Below, in pieces: positions 29,068 through 38,254 of a stretch of DNA of 62,597 nucleotides. The translations under genes were made by a program, and so were the position numbers. Position 1 is the stretch's first letter. Every line of letters begins with the position of its first letter. A model generated the notes under the pieces. The model was given only the letters and a program-made list of their open reading frames with translations. It was not told the DNA's origin and did no database searches. The stretch comes from Photobacterium proteolyticum (GTDB lineage Bacteria > Pseudomonadota > Gammaproteobacteria > Enterobacterales > Vibrionaceae): contig NZ_MJIL01000089.1 of assembly GCF_001939735.1 (NCBI RefSeq), positions 3,590-66,186 on the forward strand. Direction: 5' to 3'.

Positions 29068-31190
29068 GCGGCAGACTCCTTACGTAATTCCTGCTGTAGC
29101 TGCCAGAGGCGGGCATAACAGCCTTTCAGGGCCAATAACTGCGAATGGCTGCCTGATTCAGTTATCCGCCCCTGCTCCAGGGTAATAATCCGGTCACAAT
29201 GGCGGACAGTTGAAAGGCGATAGGCAATGGTGATGACAGTTCGGCCGTGGGCAATCTTCGCCATGTTGGCCTGGATCAACGCCTGGGATTCGTCATCCAG
29301 CGCACTGGTTGCTTCATCGAAGATCAAGATCCTCGGATCAGCCATCAACGCACGGGCGATGGCAATACGCTGGCGCTGACCGCCAGACAAAGAGCTGCCG
29401 CCTTCTGCCAAAACGGTGTCGTAACCAAGGGGGAGCTGCAGGATAAAGTCATGGGCACCGGCCAGTTTTGCTGCTTCAACGACGGCCTCTAACGGTACAG
29501 TGGTATCTTTAATCGCGATGTTATTGCGTACACTGCGGTTGAACATGTAATTCTCCTGCAGTACCACGCCGATCTGGCTGCGCAGATAACCGGGATCCAG
29601 GCTATATAGCGAATTACCGTCGATAAGCACTTCCCCTTCATCCGGGGTGTACAGCTTTTGCAGGATCCGGGTCAGGGTACTTTTCCCCGAGCCGGAAGGA
29701 CCGACGATCCCGAGGGTTTCGCCGGGCTTGATATGCAGGTTGACGCCCTGAAGGACAGGATTTAAGTTCGGCTGATAGCGAAATAGCAAATTACGGATTT
29801 GTAAGTCGCCTTTAAGCGGGGAAGCCGGAAGAACATTGCCCTGCTCTTGCTCAACAGGCAGGTTGAGCATATCGCCGAGCTTATCGACCGCAACACGTAC
29901 CTGGACAAACTGCTGCCACAGCTCTATTAACTTGGTGATAGGCTGGCTGACATGGGAAACCATCATATTAAAGGCGATCAACTGGCCTATGGTTAGTTCC
30001 AGTGACATCACCATATTTGCCCCTAACCAGATCACCCCGACACTGGTGATCTTCTGCAGGAGCATTACCCCGTGGCTGATCAGATTATTAATGCTCTGGG
30101 TGTTAAAGCCCGCCTCCACCATATCACTTGTCTGAGCTTCCCAGCGACGCTGCATACGAGGTTCAACAGCCAGGCTTTTAATCGTTTCGGCTCCGCTGAC
30201 TGACTCATTCAGAAAAGACGTATTCAGCGCCGAGGTTTGAAACTGTTTTTCAATACATGCCTGCAACCGACCAGTACTGCGCCATGCCAGAAGGAAGTAA
30301 AAAGGAAGCACTACAAGAACAAGGCAAGTCAGTGGCAGCGACAACCAGGCCATGACTCCGAAGAACACAAACGTAAACGCTACATCGACACACAAGGTCA
30401 GCATTGAACCGGTCAAAAATTCACGAATGCTATCGAGTTCCTGTACCCGAGTAATAATGGCGCCGACCTGCCGGTGTTTGAAATAGAGCAACGGTAGGCC
30501 CAGCAGATGGCGAAATAACTTAATACCTAATCCGATATCAATCCGGTTGGATGTGTGTGCAAACAGGTATTCGCGAAGCCCCTTGAGCACGACTTCAAAG
30601 ATACCCACGACAACCAACACCACCACGAGCACATCAAGGGTCGACAACGCCTGGTGCACCAGAACCTTGTCCATCACCACCTGGAAGAAAAGCGGCGTTG
30701 CCAGCGCCAACAATTGCAGCATCAAGGAAAACAACAACACCTCACTAAACAAGCGACGGTGACGAACAAATTCGGGAATAAACCAGGAGACATCAAACCG
30801 AAGTGACGGTCCCTGCACACGGATCACTTCACCACACCACTGCTCCTCCAGCTCTGTTAGAGAAAGGATTTTCGGTGAAGCACTTTCGGTCTCCTGAACC
30901 AACACCTCTCGCCCAGAAATGCGGGCAGCAATAGCAAATTCTCCCTGTTTGTTTTTATAGGCTAGCGGTAATTTGTCTGGTGTTAGCTGACTCAGTTTAA
31001 GTTGACCTAATGTAAGCTCAACACCGTTTTCTTTCCCATACTCATTTATTGCTTTTCGTATTTTTGTCTGAGAATTATCAAAAACAACATCTGAAGGAGT
31101 CCCACCAGAAAGCAGTATCAACATTCGACTACAAGCTAAAGCAGAATATAAACATTCTGAGTCATGCGATGATCCAAATAGCTTTTTCAT
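29061..31190 (-). CDS. Type I secretion ABC transporter, first ATPase (RtxB-like)
   Basis: 709 residues: a divergent peptidase-like N-terminal domain (about 1-130) without a convincing catalytic Cys/His pair, a membrane domain with about six helices (155-430), and an ATPase with Walker A GPSGSGKST, signature LSGGQRQR and Walker B LIFDEATSALD. It is the first gene of the RtxB-RtxD-RtxE-like run and is preceded by more than 1.2 kb of AT-rich non-coding DNA that must contain the operon promoter. The N-terminal domain is more divergent and AT-richer than the rest of the gene. It probably pairs with the second ATPase as a heterodimer. Confidence 0.9.
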   Translation of the reverse strand: MKKLFGSSHDSECLYSALACSRMLILLSGGTPSDVVFDNSQTKIRKAINEYGKENGVELTLGQLKLSQLTPDKLPLAYKNKQGEFAIAARISGREVLVQETESASPKILSLTELEEQWCGEVIRVQGPSLRFDVSWFIPEFVRHRRLFSEVLLFSLMLQLLALATPLFFQVVMDKVLVHQALSTLDVLVVVLVVVGIFEVVLKGLREYLFAHTSNRIDIGLGIKLFRHLLGLPLLYFKHRQVGAIITRVQELDSIREFLTGSMLTLCVDVAFTFVFFGVMAWLSLPLTCLVLVVLPFYFLLAWRSTGRLQACIEKQFQTSALNTSFLNESVSGAETIKSLAVEPRMQRRWEAQTSDMVEAGFNTQSINNLISHGVMLLQKITSVGVIWLGANMVMSLELTIGQLIAFNMMVSHVSQPITKLIELWQQFVQVRVAVDKLGDMLNLPVEQEQGNVLPASPLKGDLQIRNLLFRYQPNLNPVLQGVNLHIKPGETLGIVGPSGSGKSTLTRILQKLYTPDEGEVLIDGNSLYSLDPGYLRSQIGVVLQENYMFNRSVRNNIAIKDTTVPLEAVVEAAKLAGAHDFILQLPLGYDTVLAEGGSSLSGGQRQRIAIARALMADPRILIFDEATSALDDESQALIQANMAKIAHGRTVITIAYRLSTVRHCDRIITLEQGRITESGSHSQLLALKGCYARLWQLQQELRKESAAC

Positions 31191-32398
31191 TTGTATATAT
31201 ACTTATATTTTATAAATCACCTTACATTATTTTGAAGATGTAAGGTTGATGTGCAAGCTCTCAATACAGCGATTGAAATGATATACCTCAGCTATAAGAG
31301 TATTTTTCATGTAGCTATTATCACCACCTAATCGAAGAAATCAGGAGTTTAGATATAGCTAAAAGTCAGTTCGATAAACATTATAAATTATTAGTTAATT
31401 ATATCTTCGAGGAAATCTTTCAAATCAGCCACAAATAGTAGATTACAGAAATATAACAGCAAATAATCGCATGTATATATTAGTACGACAGTAATAAGAT
31501 GAGCATCACACTATGCATACAAGATAAAATCATCTTCAAACTTTAGCTATTACTTATAAAGCTTTTAGTAATATTCGAATTAACCCTGTCAACTCGTTAA
31601 ATTTCCGCCACCATATATGCAATCCTGTTAATGCATATTGCTGAATATGATTTTGTCTTTTCTTATTAGATACTTACAAACAAAAATCAAAAGCTGGCCG
31701 TTTGTTTACACTATCAGCTGACACCTTAGTTCAGCCTCTTACCAGCTGGCATACTAACAAATCTCAAGGTTAGCTTTGGGGAGCACCGCACCGAGTATTA
31801 GGAACTGCTGCAGATAAGTTTAAATATCTGTCAAGATAAGAGTTATAAAATAAAAGTATAAGTTGAAGTATTAAGTGCCTCTGTTCGCTTCATTGTTGTT
31901 ATATAAATAGAATGTTATCAAAATGAAATTGCGCTCCTGCTTTAACCAAAATTGTTGATTCAGTGTTGAGCATCCCATTTCTGTCATATATATATATGAG
32001 ACATAAATTAGCATCAGGCTTCGCCTTAAAAGTTGCATAAATAACACCTGTTTTTTAAAGAAGAATACCCAACTTAAAAACTTTGGATTAAGATTATCAT
32101 TCTATTCTTCTTGTCATATCACCTTTTACTCTTTCACGATAAAAGTATGCAGTAGCGAGCCATACACCTTAGAAGTAGTGAGTAGCAACAGAACAGCACT
32201 TTTTTTGGTTGCAGTACAGCTCCATTTTTACGCTACCTGAAGTATGCATCGAAAAAATTAACCATATAGATAACACTCAATAAAATGTGTTTTTATAAAG
32301 TTATATCAACCCCATAAGGTTAGGCGTTGACTTTACCCTTATTGAAAATAATATAAGCAATCAACCTTTCCTTATTCAAGGCTCCTCTAAAAAGCCGC
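31191..32398. other. AT-rich non-coding region upstream of the type I secretion operon
   Basis: About 1.2 kb without a credible open frame on either strand. It is AT-rich with TATATATATATA near 31985 and several poly-A/T stretches, the kind of DNA H-NS silences. It should contain the promoter of the ABC-HlyD-ABC operon near its left edge. I see no tRNA, IS or repeat in it. Confidence 0.5.
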
Positions 32399-32453
32399 AA
32401 AAAAGCCCAGCTAGCTAGGCACACAGCCACTCCAACGAAAATGGACTGGCTGT
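32399..32453 (-). terminator. Tandem terminators after gltS
   Basis: Two hairpins follow the gltS stop on the minus strand. ACAGCCA/TGGCTGT with an inner TCCA/TGGA stem occupies 32423-32453; GCCTAGC/GCTGGGC at 32405-32420 is followed by TTTTTT at 32399-32404. Confidence 0.8.
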
Positions 32454-32477
32454 TTACCTAGTCTTCCTAGAGCAAAA

Positions 32478-33713
32478 TTAGAAGTTCGCCAGGAAGTACG
32501 GAATGATCAGCGCATTGGCCAAATCGATAAAGAATGCACACACCAAAGGCACGATAATAAACGCCTGATGCGAGTTACCGTAACGCTGAGACACCGCCGA
32601 CATATTGGCCATTGCCGTCGGGGTCGAACCAAGCGAAATACCACCAAAGCCCGCGCATACAACGGCGGCATCGTAGTTTTTACCCATGACAGGGAATACG
32701 ATAAAGATATTAACCACAATCGCCACAATGAACTGGGCACCGAGAATCGCAAAAATTGGCCCTGCCAAGTCCACCAAAGTCCACAACTGCATACTCATAA
32801 GCGACATTGACAGGAATGTACCCAACGACACATCAGCAATTAGGGCTATTGCTGGTTTACGTGATGGCCACTTAGTACCGGAGATCCGAGGGTAAGCATC
32901 GGGAATAAGATTGGTGATCACTATCCCGGCAAACAAGCAGGTGACAAACAATGGTAGCTGCAGACCTAATTCAGCAATGGCTTCGTTAAGTATAAATCCC
33001 AAGATAGCACAGACATGAATTGCAAAAATCGCATCGAGAAAATCAAAGCCGGTAATTGTTCCGTCACCATTTTGCGACTCATCAGCAACACCGACATCCA
33101 GTTGCTCTTTGTGATCAGGCTTGAGGTCATAGCGAGTGATCAGGAATTTCGCGATTGGTCCCCCCATCAAACTTGCCAGGATCAAGCCAAAGGTCGCACA
33201 GGCAATACCAATCTCCATCGCGTTGCTAACGCCAAACCCTTCCGAAATGCGGGGAGCCCAGGCTATTGCCGTCCCATGACCGCCGATCAGAGAAACACTA
33301 CCGCCCAGCATACCAACGGCAGAATCCAGACCAAACATAGCGGCAACACTGATCCCGGTAAAATTCTGGACCAGCATGTAGCCAATCGTGATAGCTAGCA
33401 GAACAACCAGAGGGATCCCGCCCTTAAGCAGATCCTTGAGGCTGGCATTGATACCGATAGTGGTAAAAAAGTACACCAGCAGGATATCCCTCGCCATCAG
33501 ATCAAATTCAATTTCAATATCAGCGACGACGTAAACTAGCGCGATCAAAATTGAAAAAAGGATCCCGCCAGTAACTGGTTCGGGAATACTGAACTCGCGC
33601 AGCGGCGCGAACATCTTGTTGAGGCGACGACCGACAAAAAGAACAAGAATACCTATCGTCACTGCAAAAAAAGAACTTAGCTTTAAGACCCCATTGGCCC
33701 AGTCCATTTCCAT
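32478..33713 (-). CDS. gltS: Sodium/glutamate symporter
   Basis: 411-residue inner-membrane Na+/glutamate symporter of the GltS (ESS) family, full length, with about ten hydrophobic segments. The paired re-entrant-loop sequences are seen as GGSVSLIGGHGTAIAW in the first half and AGFGGISLGSTPTAMANMSA in the second. N-terminal MEMDWANGVLKLSSFF is a typical start. It imports L-glutamate by sodium symport. It stands alone, with two terminators downstream and a repeat element 32 bp upstream of its start. Confidence 0.93.
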   Translation of the reverse strand: MEMDWANGVLKLSSFFAVTIGILVLFVGRRLNKMFAPLREFSIPEPVTGGILFSILIALVYVVADIEIEFDLMARDILLVYFFTTIGINASLKDLLKGGIPLVVLLAITIGYMLVQNFTGISVAAMFGLDSAVGMLGGSVSLIGGHGTAIAWAPRISEGFGVSNAMEIGIACATFGLILASLMGGPIAKFLITRYDLKPDHKEQLDVGVADESQNGDGTITGFDFLDAIFAIHVCAILGFILNEAIAELGLQLPLFVTCLFAGIVITNLIPDAYPRISGTKWPSRKPAIALIADVSLGTFLSMSLMSMQLWTLVDLAGPIFAILGAQFIVAIVVNIFIVFPVMGKNYDAAVVCAGFGGISLGSTPTAMANMSAVSQRYGNSHQAFIIVPLVCAFFIDLANALIIPYFLANF

Positions 33714-33744
33714 TACTCACCCACCCTAATTCGCATCTAGTTGA

Positions 33745-34010
33745 TATACCCAAGCTACCTCAAGATGCTCGTTTCAGCGAGAATTACTTGGCTTGTAGGC
33801 TAGGCACCGATTAGAAAATCTAGTGGCTCTAAATTAATAATCGGTAACAACGCATAGAAGCCAAGTAAACTCGCCCTTTGGGAGTGAGCCAGCGCGCCCA
33901 TTTCTGTGTCAAATAACGTTGAAAGGGAATACCATTCCTACCGTCATTTTCCTTGAACTGAGTGCGCTGGTCTCACTCTGAATCCTGCATCTTGAGGTAA
34001 CTTGGGTATA
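33745..34010. mobile_element. MITE-like element with 24-bp terminal inverted repeats
   Basis: TATACCCAAGCTACCTCAAG at 33745 continues ATGC; the reverse complement of the right end (34010 downwards) reads TATACCCAAGTTACCTCAAG then ATGC, one mismatch in 24 bases. The 266-bp interior encodes nothing but has further inverted repeats (GCCAAG/CTTGGC near 33788 and 33862). I recall the same end sequence as a dispersed repeat in vibrio genomes, so this is probably a non-autonomous element. No clear target duplication is visible. Confidence 0.7.
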
Positions 34011-35089
34011 ACAGCTAACAAGTAACATTTTCTTTGACAACAATTCCCATCACTAACATTAGCCAATGAAAATCAATTAAACAGAAAATCACTGTTCAAT
34101 TATTAACTACAAGAGCTTAACCAAGGGTGAATTAGTCTGATTTATCAGACACGAACATTTAAATAATATGCACGTTATAATTAATTCAGACTTCAAATTA
34201 ATTCCGTCTGCCGGGCTTTTTTAATTCATAGCTTCAAGGTATGGATATGCCGGGATACATGCGCATTAATTAATTTATTTTCATAATAGCAACATGAAGC
34301 ACTGCAACTTGAGCATAAAAACATATTCCGATCGCGCATAGAGACATACCATTATTCATCCTTGTGATGACGTACTACATTTACTCTCAATACGCATATC
34401 CGACTAATTTCAACTCAACTATTGAGGCTGATTTAAATCACAAAAACATTATGGATTCAACACACTTTTCATAGATATACTTGAGCTAAAGCATATACAT
34501 TCAAGTACAATAAAATGGTATTAAAGAATTAAAAGTTAAAAATATTATCAAGCTAAAAATCACATTGACATCAAAAAAATATATTATTATTCACTTTCTT
34601 TAATAAATTCAATTTTTATAAATGTATTCATTTTCTACATAAAAGAACGACAGTGCTATTCCACTTCACCTACCAGCGATAACTACCTGTGTAATATAAA
34701 TGATGAAACGCTAATATTTGCACTTGCTAATATAAGACACTCACTCAAAAAAACAGCACTTTCATTGAACACTTAGTAAGACTTATGAATCTATCTTATA
34801 TGCATCATAGTTACCAAAATTTCAAACTAAAACGTTTGAACAAGCCAATTTTATGAATAAGAAAGCTCAAATAACAATGACACCTAACGAAATGAAGTTT
34901 TTACTCTACTCCTATTTGTGTCAAAAAAACATGATAAAATTAACAATTATGATTCAAGGAGCAATCAAACTAATTTAATAATGGTAATGTTGGACACTCT
35001 TGTTACCAAACAAGTCAGTTGGCATATGATTAATAAAGCAACAAAAAGTAACTCTTACGTTGCGACTTGAACAAGAAGTGAGAGCTTTA
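34011..35089. other. AT-rich non-coding region upstream of the ToxR-like gene
   Basis: About 1.08 kb with no credible gene and very high AT content, with long runs of A and T. It must contain the promoter of the VtrA-like gene. Such DNA before a ToxR-family gene fits H-NS silencing of a virulence locus, which is inference. No repeat or RNA gene is seen. Confidence 0.5.
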
Positions 35090-35905
35090 ATGTATAAAAT
35101 AAAAGATTGGATTCTCATCAAAGATGCATCACTTTTGCGCCATTCCGAGACCAATGAAGAAAAGCGTATTGGCAGCCATGACTTTCTAGTCTTATTGGCA
35201 CTCTGTTCTGAAGCTGGCATGGTTGTTTCTAAAGAAACAATCCTTGAAAAGGCATGGCCAGGGAAGATAGTCTCTGACAGCTCTATCACTCAGGCTATCA
35301 GTAACATACGTACTCTAATAGGTGATAACGGCAAAGAGCAAAAGTGGCTTAAAACCATCGCCAAAGTAGGATATAAACTCGAGAGCGAAATAGTCAAAGA
35401 CATCTCAAAAGAGGAGACTTGCGAAGATAAAAATAACGATAGTTCAGCTATTGCTTCTCCTATAAAAACATACTCATCACAATTAAAAATTGAGCCATTT
35501 AATATAGCAAAGAAAAAATGGCCGTATTTTTCTGGTTCTCTTATTTTCATGGTTTCATTTTATTTATTAGGAGATGCTCCATACTTACCATATCTTAGTG
35601 AGATTAAGCCTAGTAAGTCCATAACACCTAAGCAAGTTTATTCGGATAGCATATTAAACATTTATTCAGATAACGATGAGTTCACCAATAATATTTCAGA
35701 GTCTATTAATAATATATTAATTTCAACATCAAATAATAAACGACCAAAGTCAATTTATTTAATGTTGAAGAAAGACTATCTATCAATCGTAATTATTGAT
35801 AATAATAAATTACCACACAATATGATTATCCTTCTTGAAAACAACGAATCTATATCTGAAATAGAAAATCTTACAATTAAAGAGGTCGATCGTTTTGTAT
35901 CTTAA
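35090..35905 (+). CDS. ToxR/VtrA-like membrane-bound transcriptional regulator
   Basis: 271 residues. The N-terminal 100 residues form an OmpR/ToxR-type winged helix (FLVLLALCSEAGMVVSKETI, SITQAISNIRTLIGDNGKE, then TIAKVGYKL). A linker leads to one transmembrane helix (about 147-162) and a periplasmic domain of about 105 residues. I start it at ATG 35090; the frame opens at a TTG at 35060. The overlapping partner gene and the T3SS locus next door match the VtrA/VtrC bile-sensing pair of V. parahaemolyticus T3SS2 in size and arrangement (VtrA about 253, VtrC about 161 residues, from memory). ToxR/ToxS and TcpP/TcpH are alternatives. AT-rich unlike the T3SS structural genes. Confidence 0.8.
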   Translation: MYKIKDWILIKDASLLRHSETNEEKRIGSHDFLVLLALCSEAGMVVSKETILEKAWPGKIVSDSSITQAISNIRTLIGDNGKEQKWLKTIAKVGYKLESEIVKDISKEETCEDKNNDSSAIASPIKTYSSQLKIEPFNIAKKKWPYFSGSLIFMVSFYLLGDAPYLPYLSEIKPSKSITPKQVYSDSILNIYSDNDEFTNNISESINNILISTSNNKRPKSIYLMLKKDYLSIVIIDNNKLPHNMIILLENNESISEIENLTIKEVDRFVS

Positions 35906-36374
35906 AAGTTTTTTCCTTGCCAGTTCAATGGCAGTATTTAGTATCAGTAGTTGGGATTTCATGAATAAGAAGCCAGCGATGGCATACAGTGGGGCCTATG
36001 ACTTAAAATCTACAGGCAGCTCTTACCACGGAAAAAAAAATATCGAAGTGTTCATTGAAGATCAGAATATCGATATTACAACGATATTCTCAGAGTCAGG
36101 GCTAAAGAACATCGTAGAAGTGCATACGAAGGGAACCATCACAAAGGACAACAATGGCCAATATTCAATGAGCATTACCGATGAAAACTACAGTAAAGGA
36201 TTGATTGCCTCTGCAAGTGACATCCGCATGTATAATGACTTACTCAGTGCTGCAAGGAAGCTTCCAGGCCATAATAAGTGGAAGGTGGTGGAATCAACAG
36301 AGAACTACATTGTGATTGCAACCAACCATGGTGACGGGCACTTGATGGCGCTGAATCGTTACCAAGTCAACTAG
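35895..36374 (+). CDS. VtrC/ToxS-like periplasmic partner of the ToxR-like regulator
   Basis: 159 residues with one N-terminal hydrophobic segment (about 5-20) and a periplasmic beta-rich domain. It starts at a TTG that overlaps the end of the regulator gene by 11 bases; AGAGGT lies about eight bases upstream, supporting translational coupling. An ATG at 35931 is an alternative. There is no enzyme motif. Size, topology and overlap fit VtrC, which forms a beta-barrel-like heterodimer with VtrA and binds bile salts, or ToxS. I cannot see enough sequence identity to choose. A terminator follows at 36397-36420. Confidence 0.7.
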   Translation: MYLKSFFLASSMAVFSISSWDFMNKKPAMAYSGAYDLKSTGSSYHGKKNIEVFIEDQNIDITTIFSESGLKNIVEVHTKGTITKDNNGQYSMSITDENYSKGLIASASDIRMYNDLLSAARKLPGHNKWKVVESTENYIVIATNHGDGHLMALNRYQVN

Positions 36375-36396
36375 ATGAACAACCTGCCTAAAAAAT

Positions 36397-36420
36397 AAGA
36401 CACCTCTAATGAGGTGTCTT
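36397..36420. terminator. Terminator between the VtrC-like gene and the translocator operon
   Basis: AAGACACCTC and GAGGTGTCTT form a perfect stem around TAAT. A second small hairpin (TGTGAC/GTCACA) follows at 36422-36436. It can serve both convergent transcripts. Confidence 0.8.
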
Positions 36421-36483
36421 GTGTGACGTTGTCACATAGTATTATCAATGCTTACTCACCAACTTCTTGGTAAATAAGCCACT

Positions 36484-37260
36484 TTATGCTCTGACGATAC
36501 TCTTCATCGATTCCTGCTGGCTTCGCATGACTTCTTCCAGCTTTTGACGGGCATCCCGGATGACATCAAGGTAGAACTGCATTTGCTGGCCTTCATCTTC
36601 CATTGCCGTCTCATGCACCTTCTGATCGGCCTCCAACACCTTGCCGTCAGCCTGTTTCTGCTTGGCATGATAATCAATCTGCGTCGTCAGTAACTGGCCA
36701 ACGCCGGTCAGGATCTGGGTTTTAGCCTGTTGAATGCTATTCACCGTCTGCAGCTTTGCATCAGAAATGTCCATCTTCAGTGCTTTCACACCGCCGCTCA
36801 CCTGCATTGCACCAGAAGCAATCGAAATACCGGCTGAGATCCAGCCTGACAGGCGCTCTAACTCAGCCTGTTCGCGTATCTTATCAGCCTGCCCCAGAAT
36901 ACTACCGACGGCCGCCTCTCGTTCAGTCATCCTGCTTTCGCGTGCCTGCTGACGCTGCGTCGTCGCAAGTTGGTGCATCAAGGTCAAAATATCACTGATC
37001 TGGACCATCGTATCTTCATGATCCAGTCTGCTTATATCCTTGATAGCCATCGAGTAGTCAGCATCGTTTCTCGCTACTGGCAACTCCAGCGACACAGCCC
37101 CATTTGGCCGGTTTGCTGTCACCGTGCTTGTGTGCTGCAAAAGAACAGGTGCTGTATTAGCCGCCTTAGCCGTACTACTGCCAGCTAAGGAGGCTGTCTC
37201 ATCAAGAGCCAAACCCTGCTGATGGAGACTTGGGCTCTGTGTATTTACTGCTGTTATCAT
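36484..37260 (-). CDS. sctB: T3SS translocator, minor pore subunit (SctB/YopD/EspB type)
   Basis: 258 residues. One hydrophobic helix (LSGWISAGISIASGAMQVSG, about residues 138-157) is flanked by coiled-coil-forming segments, the layout of SctB translocators (SseD, EspB, YopD). Start ATG 37260 has AAGGAGG upstream; the frame extends further without support. It is the last gene of the translocator run LcrH-SctE-SctB, the canonical order. Together with SctE it should form the pore in the host membrane. Assignment rests on position and architecture more than on primary sequence. Confidence 0.72.
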   Translation of the reverse strand: MITAVNTQSPSLHQQGLALDETASLAGSSTAKAANTAPVLLQHTSTVTANRPNGAVSLELPVARNDADYSMAIKDISRLDHEDTMVQISDILTLMHQLATTQRQQARESRMTEREAAVGSILGQADKIREQAELERLSGWISAGISIASGAMQVSGGVKALKMDISDAKLQTVNSIQQAKTQILTGVGQLLTTQIDYHAKQKQADGKVLEADQKVHETAMEDEGQQMQFYLDVIRDARQKLEEVMRSQQESMKSIVRA

Positions 37261-37270
37261 ACCTTCCTCC

Positions 37271-38254
37271 TTATGCGTTGATATAGCGCGCCATCTGTGA
37301 CCTTGAATCCTGACCACTGGATAAAATCGCCATCACGTCAGAAACGTTATCCTGCATTTTCTGAAGGAGTTCCTGCACCCGGTCCATTTCCTCTTGCATC
37401 ATAAGCTGCAAACGCTTGAGGTAGGCACTGATCTCTTTGGCATCGGCTCTGCTCATATCGGACTGGTATTTTGCCTCTGTCGAAACAGCCTGCGCCGTCC
37501 CTTGCCCGATAGCCGACACCCCGGCGGCAATCTTGGCCCCCTGGCTGACGATTTTGGCAACTTTCATCGCCGTCGTCGTGGCTGCAGCCGCTGCTGTTGT
37601 GGCCCCCGCGCCAAGACTCAGGGCAATACCAGCAACCATAATTGCCACATTGGCCGCAATTTGTGCCGACTTCTCATCCATACCAAACGCCTGAAATACC
37701 TCTGCCACAGCATCGTTCATCCAATTCCCTGTCTCTGAGGAAATTTGCTGTGTCAGCATCAATGCCGCACCTGCCAGCATCATCGCCGCTGCAGGGGCAC
37801 CCACTCCCGTTGCAATCAGGGCAACCGAAGCAATGACTGTTGCAATTGTTGCAATCCAGCCGAAAATCTTGGCGAAAAGACCGCCTTTCTTCGCTTCAGC
37901 CATTTTTTCAATAGACTCTTGAAGCTTTTCAATACGTTGTTCATGCATGGCCTTGTTCTTGGCCTGCATACCTTTGATATCGTTGGTACTGAGTTTGAGT
38001 TGTTGATCTTGCAGTTTCATCTGCACTTCCATCAGCGCGCGGCTGACGTCTTCCTGATCGGCCAGTGGCATATCAAGTATGGGCGGCCGGGTCGCAGAGG
38101 GAGCCTGCGCCTTGTCCGTTCCCCTACTCACCTCTACGGCCTGGGGTACAGATGCTTGAGTCACCGCTTGCTTGAGGTTTTCAACCAATGCTTGTTGATT
38201 GGTTTGCAACCCCGGAGCCGCAAACTTGTCACTCAGCGGATTCATGGGATTCAT
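37271..38254 (-). CDS. sctE: T3SS translocator, major pore subunit (SctE/YopB/EspD type)
   Basis: 327 residues. An N-terminal coiled coil (KLQESIEKMAEAKK) leads to two hydrophobic regions: GWIATIATVIASVALIATGV continuing into a Gly/Ala-rich helix, and IMVAGIALSLGAGATTAAAA. Amphipathic helices follow. This is the SctE (SseC, EspD, YopB, IpaB) pattern. I start it at ATG 38254, with AGGAGA seven bases upstream; the upstream MHHFRRQR is read-through of the preceding gene. It overlaps the LcrH-type chaperone gene by 26 bases and is ten bases upstream of SctB. Confidence 0.8.
   Translation of the reverse strand: MNPMNPLSDKFAAPGLQTNQQALVENLKQAVTQASVPQAVEVSRGTDKAQAPSATRPPILDMPLADQEDVSRALMEVQMKLQDQQLKLSTNDIKGMQAKNKAMHEQRIEKLQESIEKMAEAKKGGLFAKIFGWIATIATVIASVALIATGVGAPAAAMMLAGAALMLTQQISSETGNWMNDAVAEVFQAFGMDEKSAQIAANVAIMVAGIALSLGAGATTAAAAATTTAMKVAKIVSQGAKIAAGVSAIGQGTAQAVSTEAKYQSDMSRADAKEISAYLKRLQLMMQEEMDRVQELLQKMQDNVSDVMAILSSGQDSRSQMARYINA

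Noticed and set aside
34011..35089. Possible small RNA or tRNA in the AT-rich region before the ToxR-like gene
   Set aside because: No cloverleaf, no GC-rich stem and no terminator-like hairpin could be found by eye.
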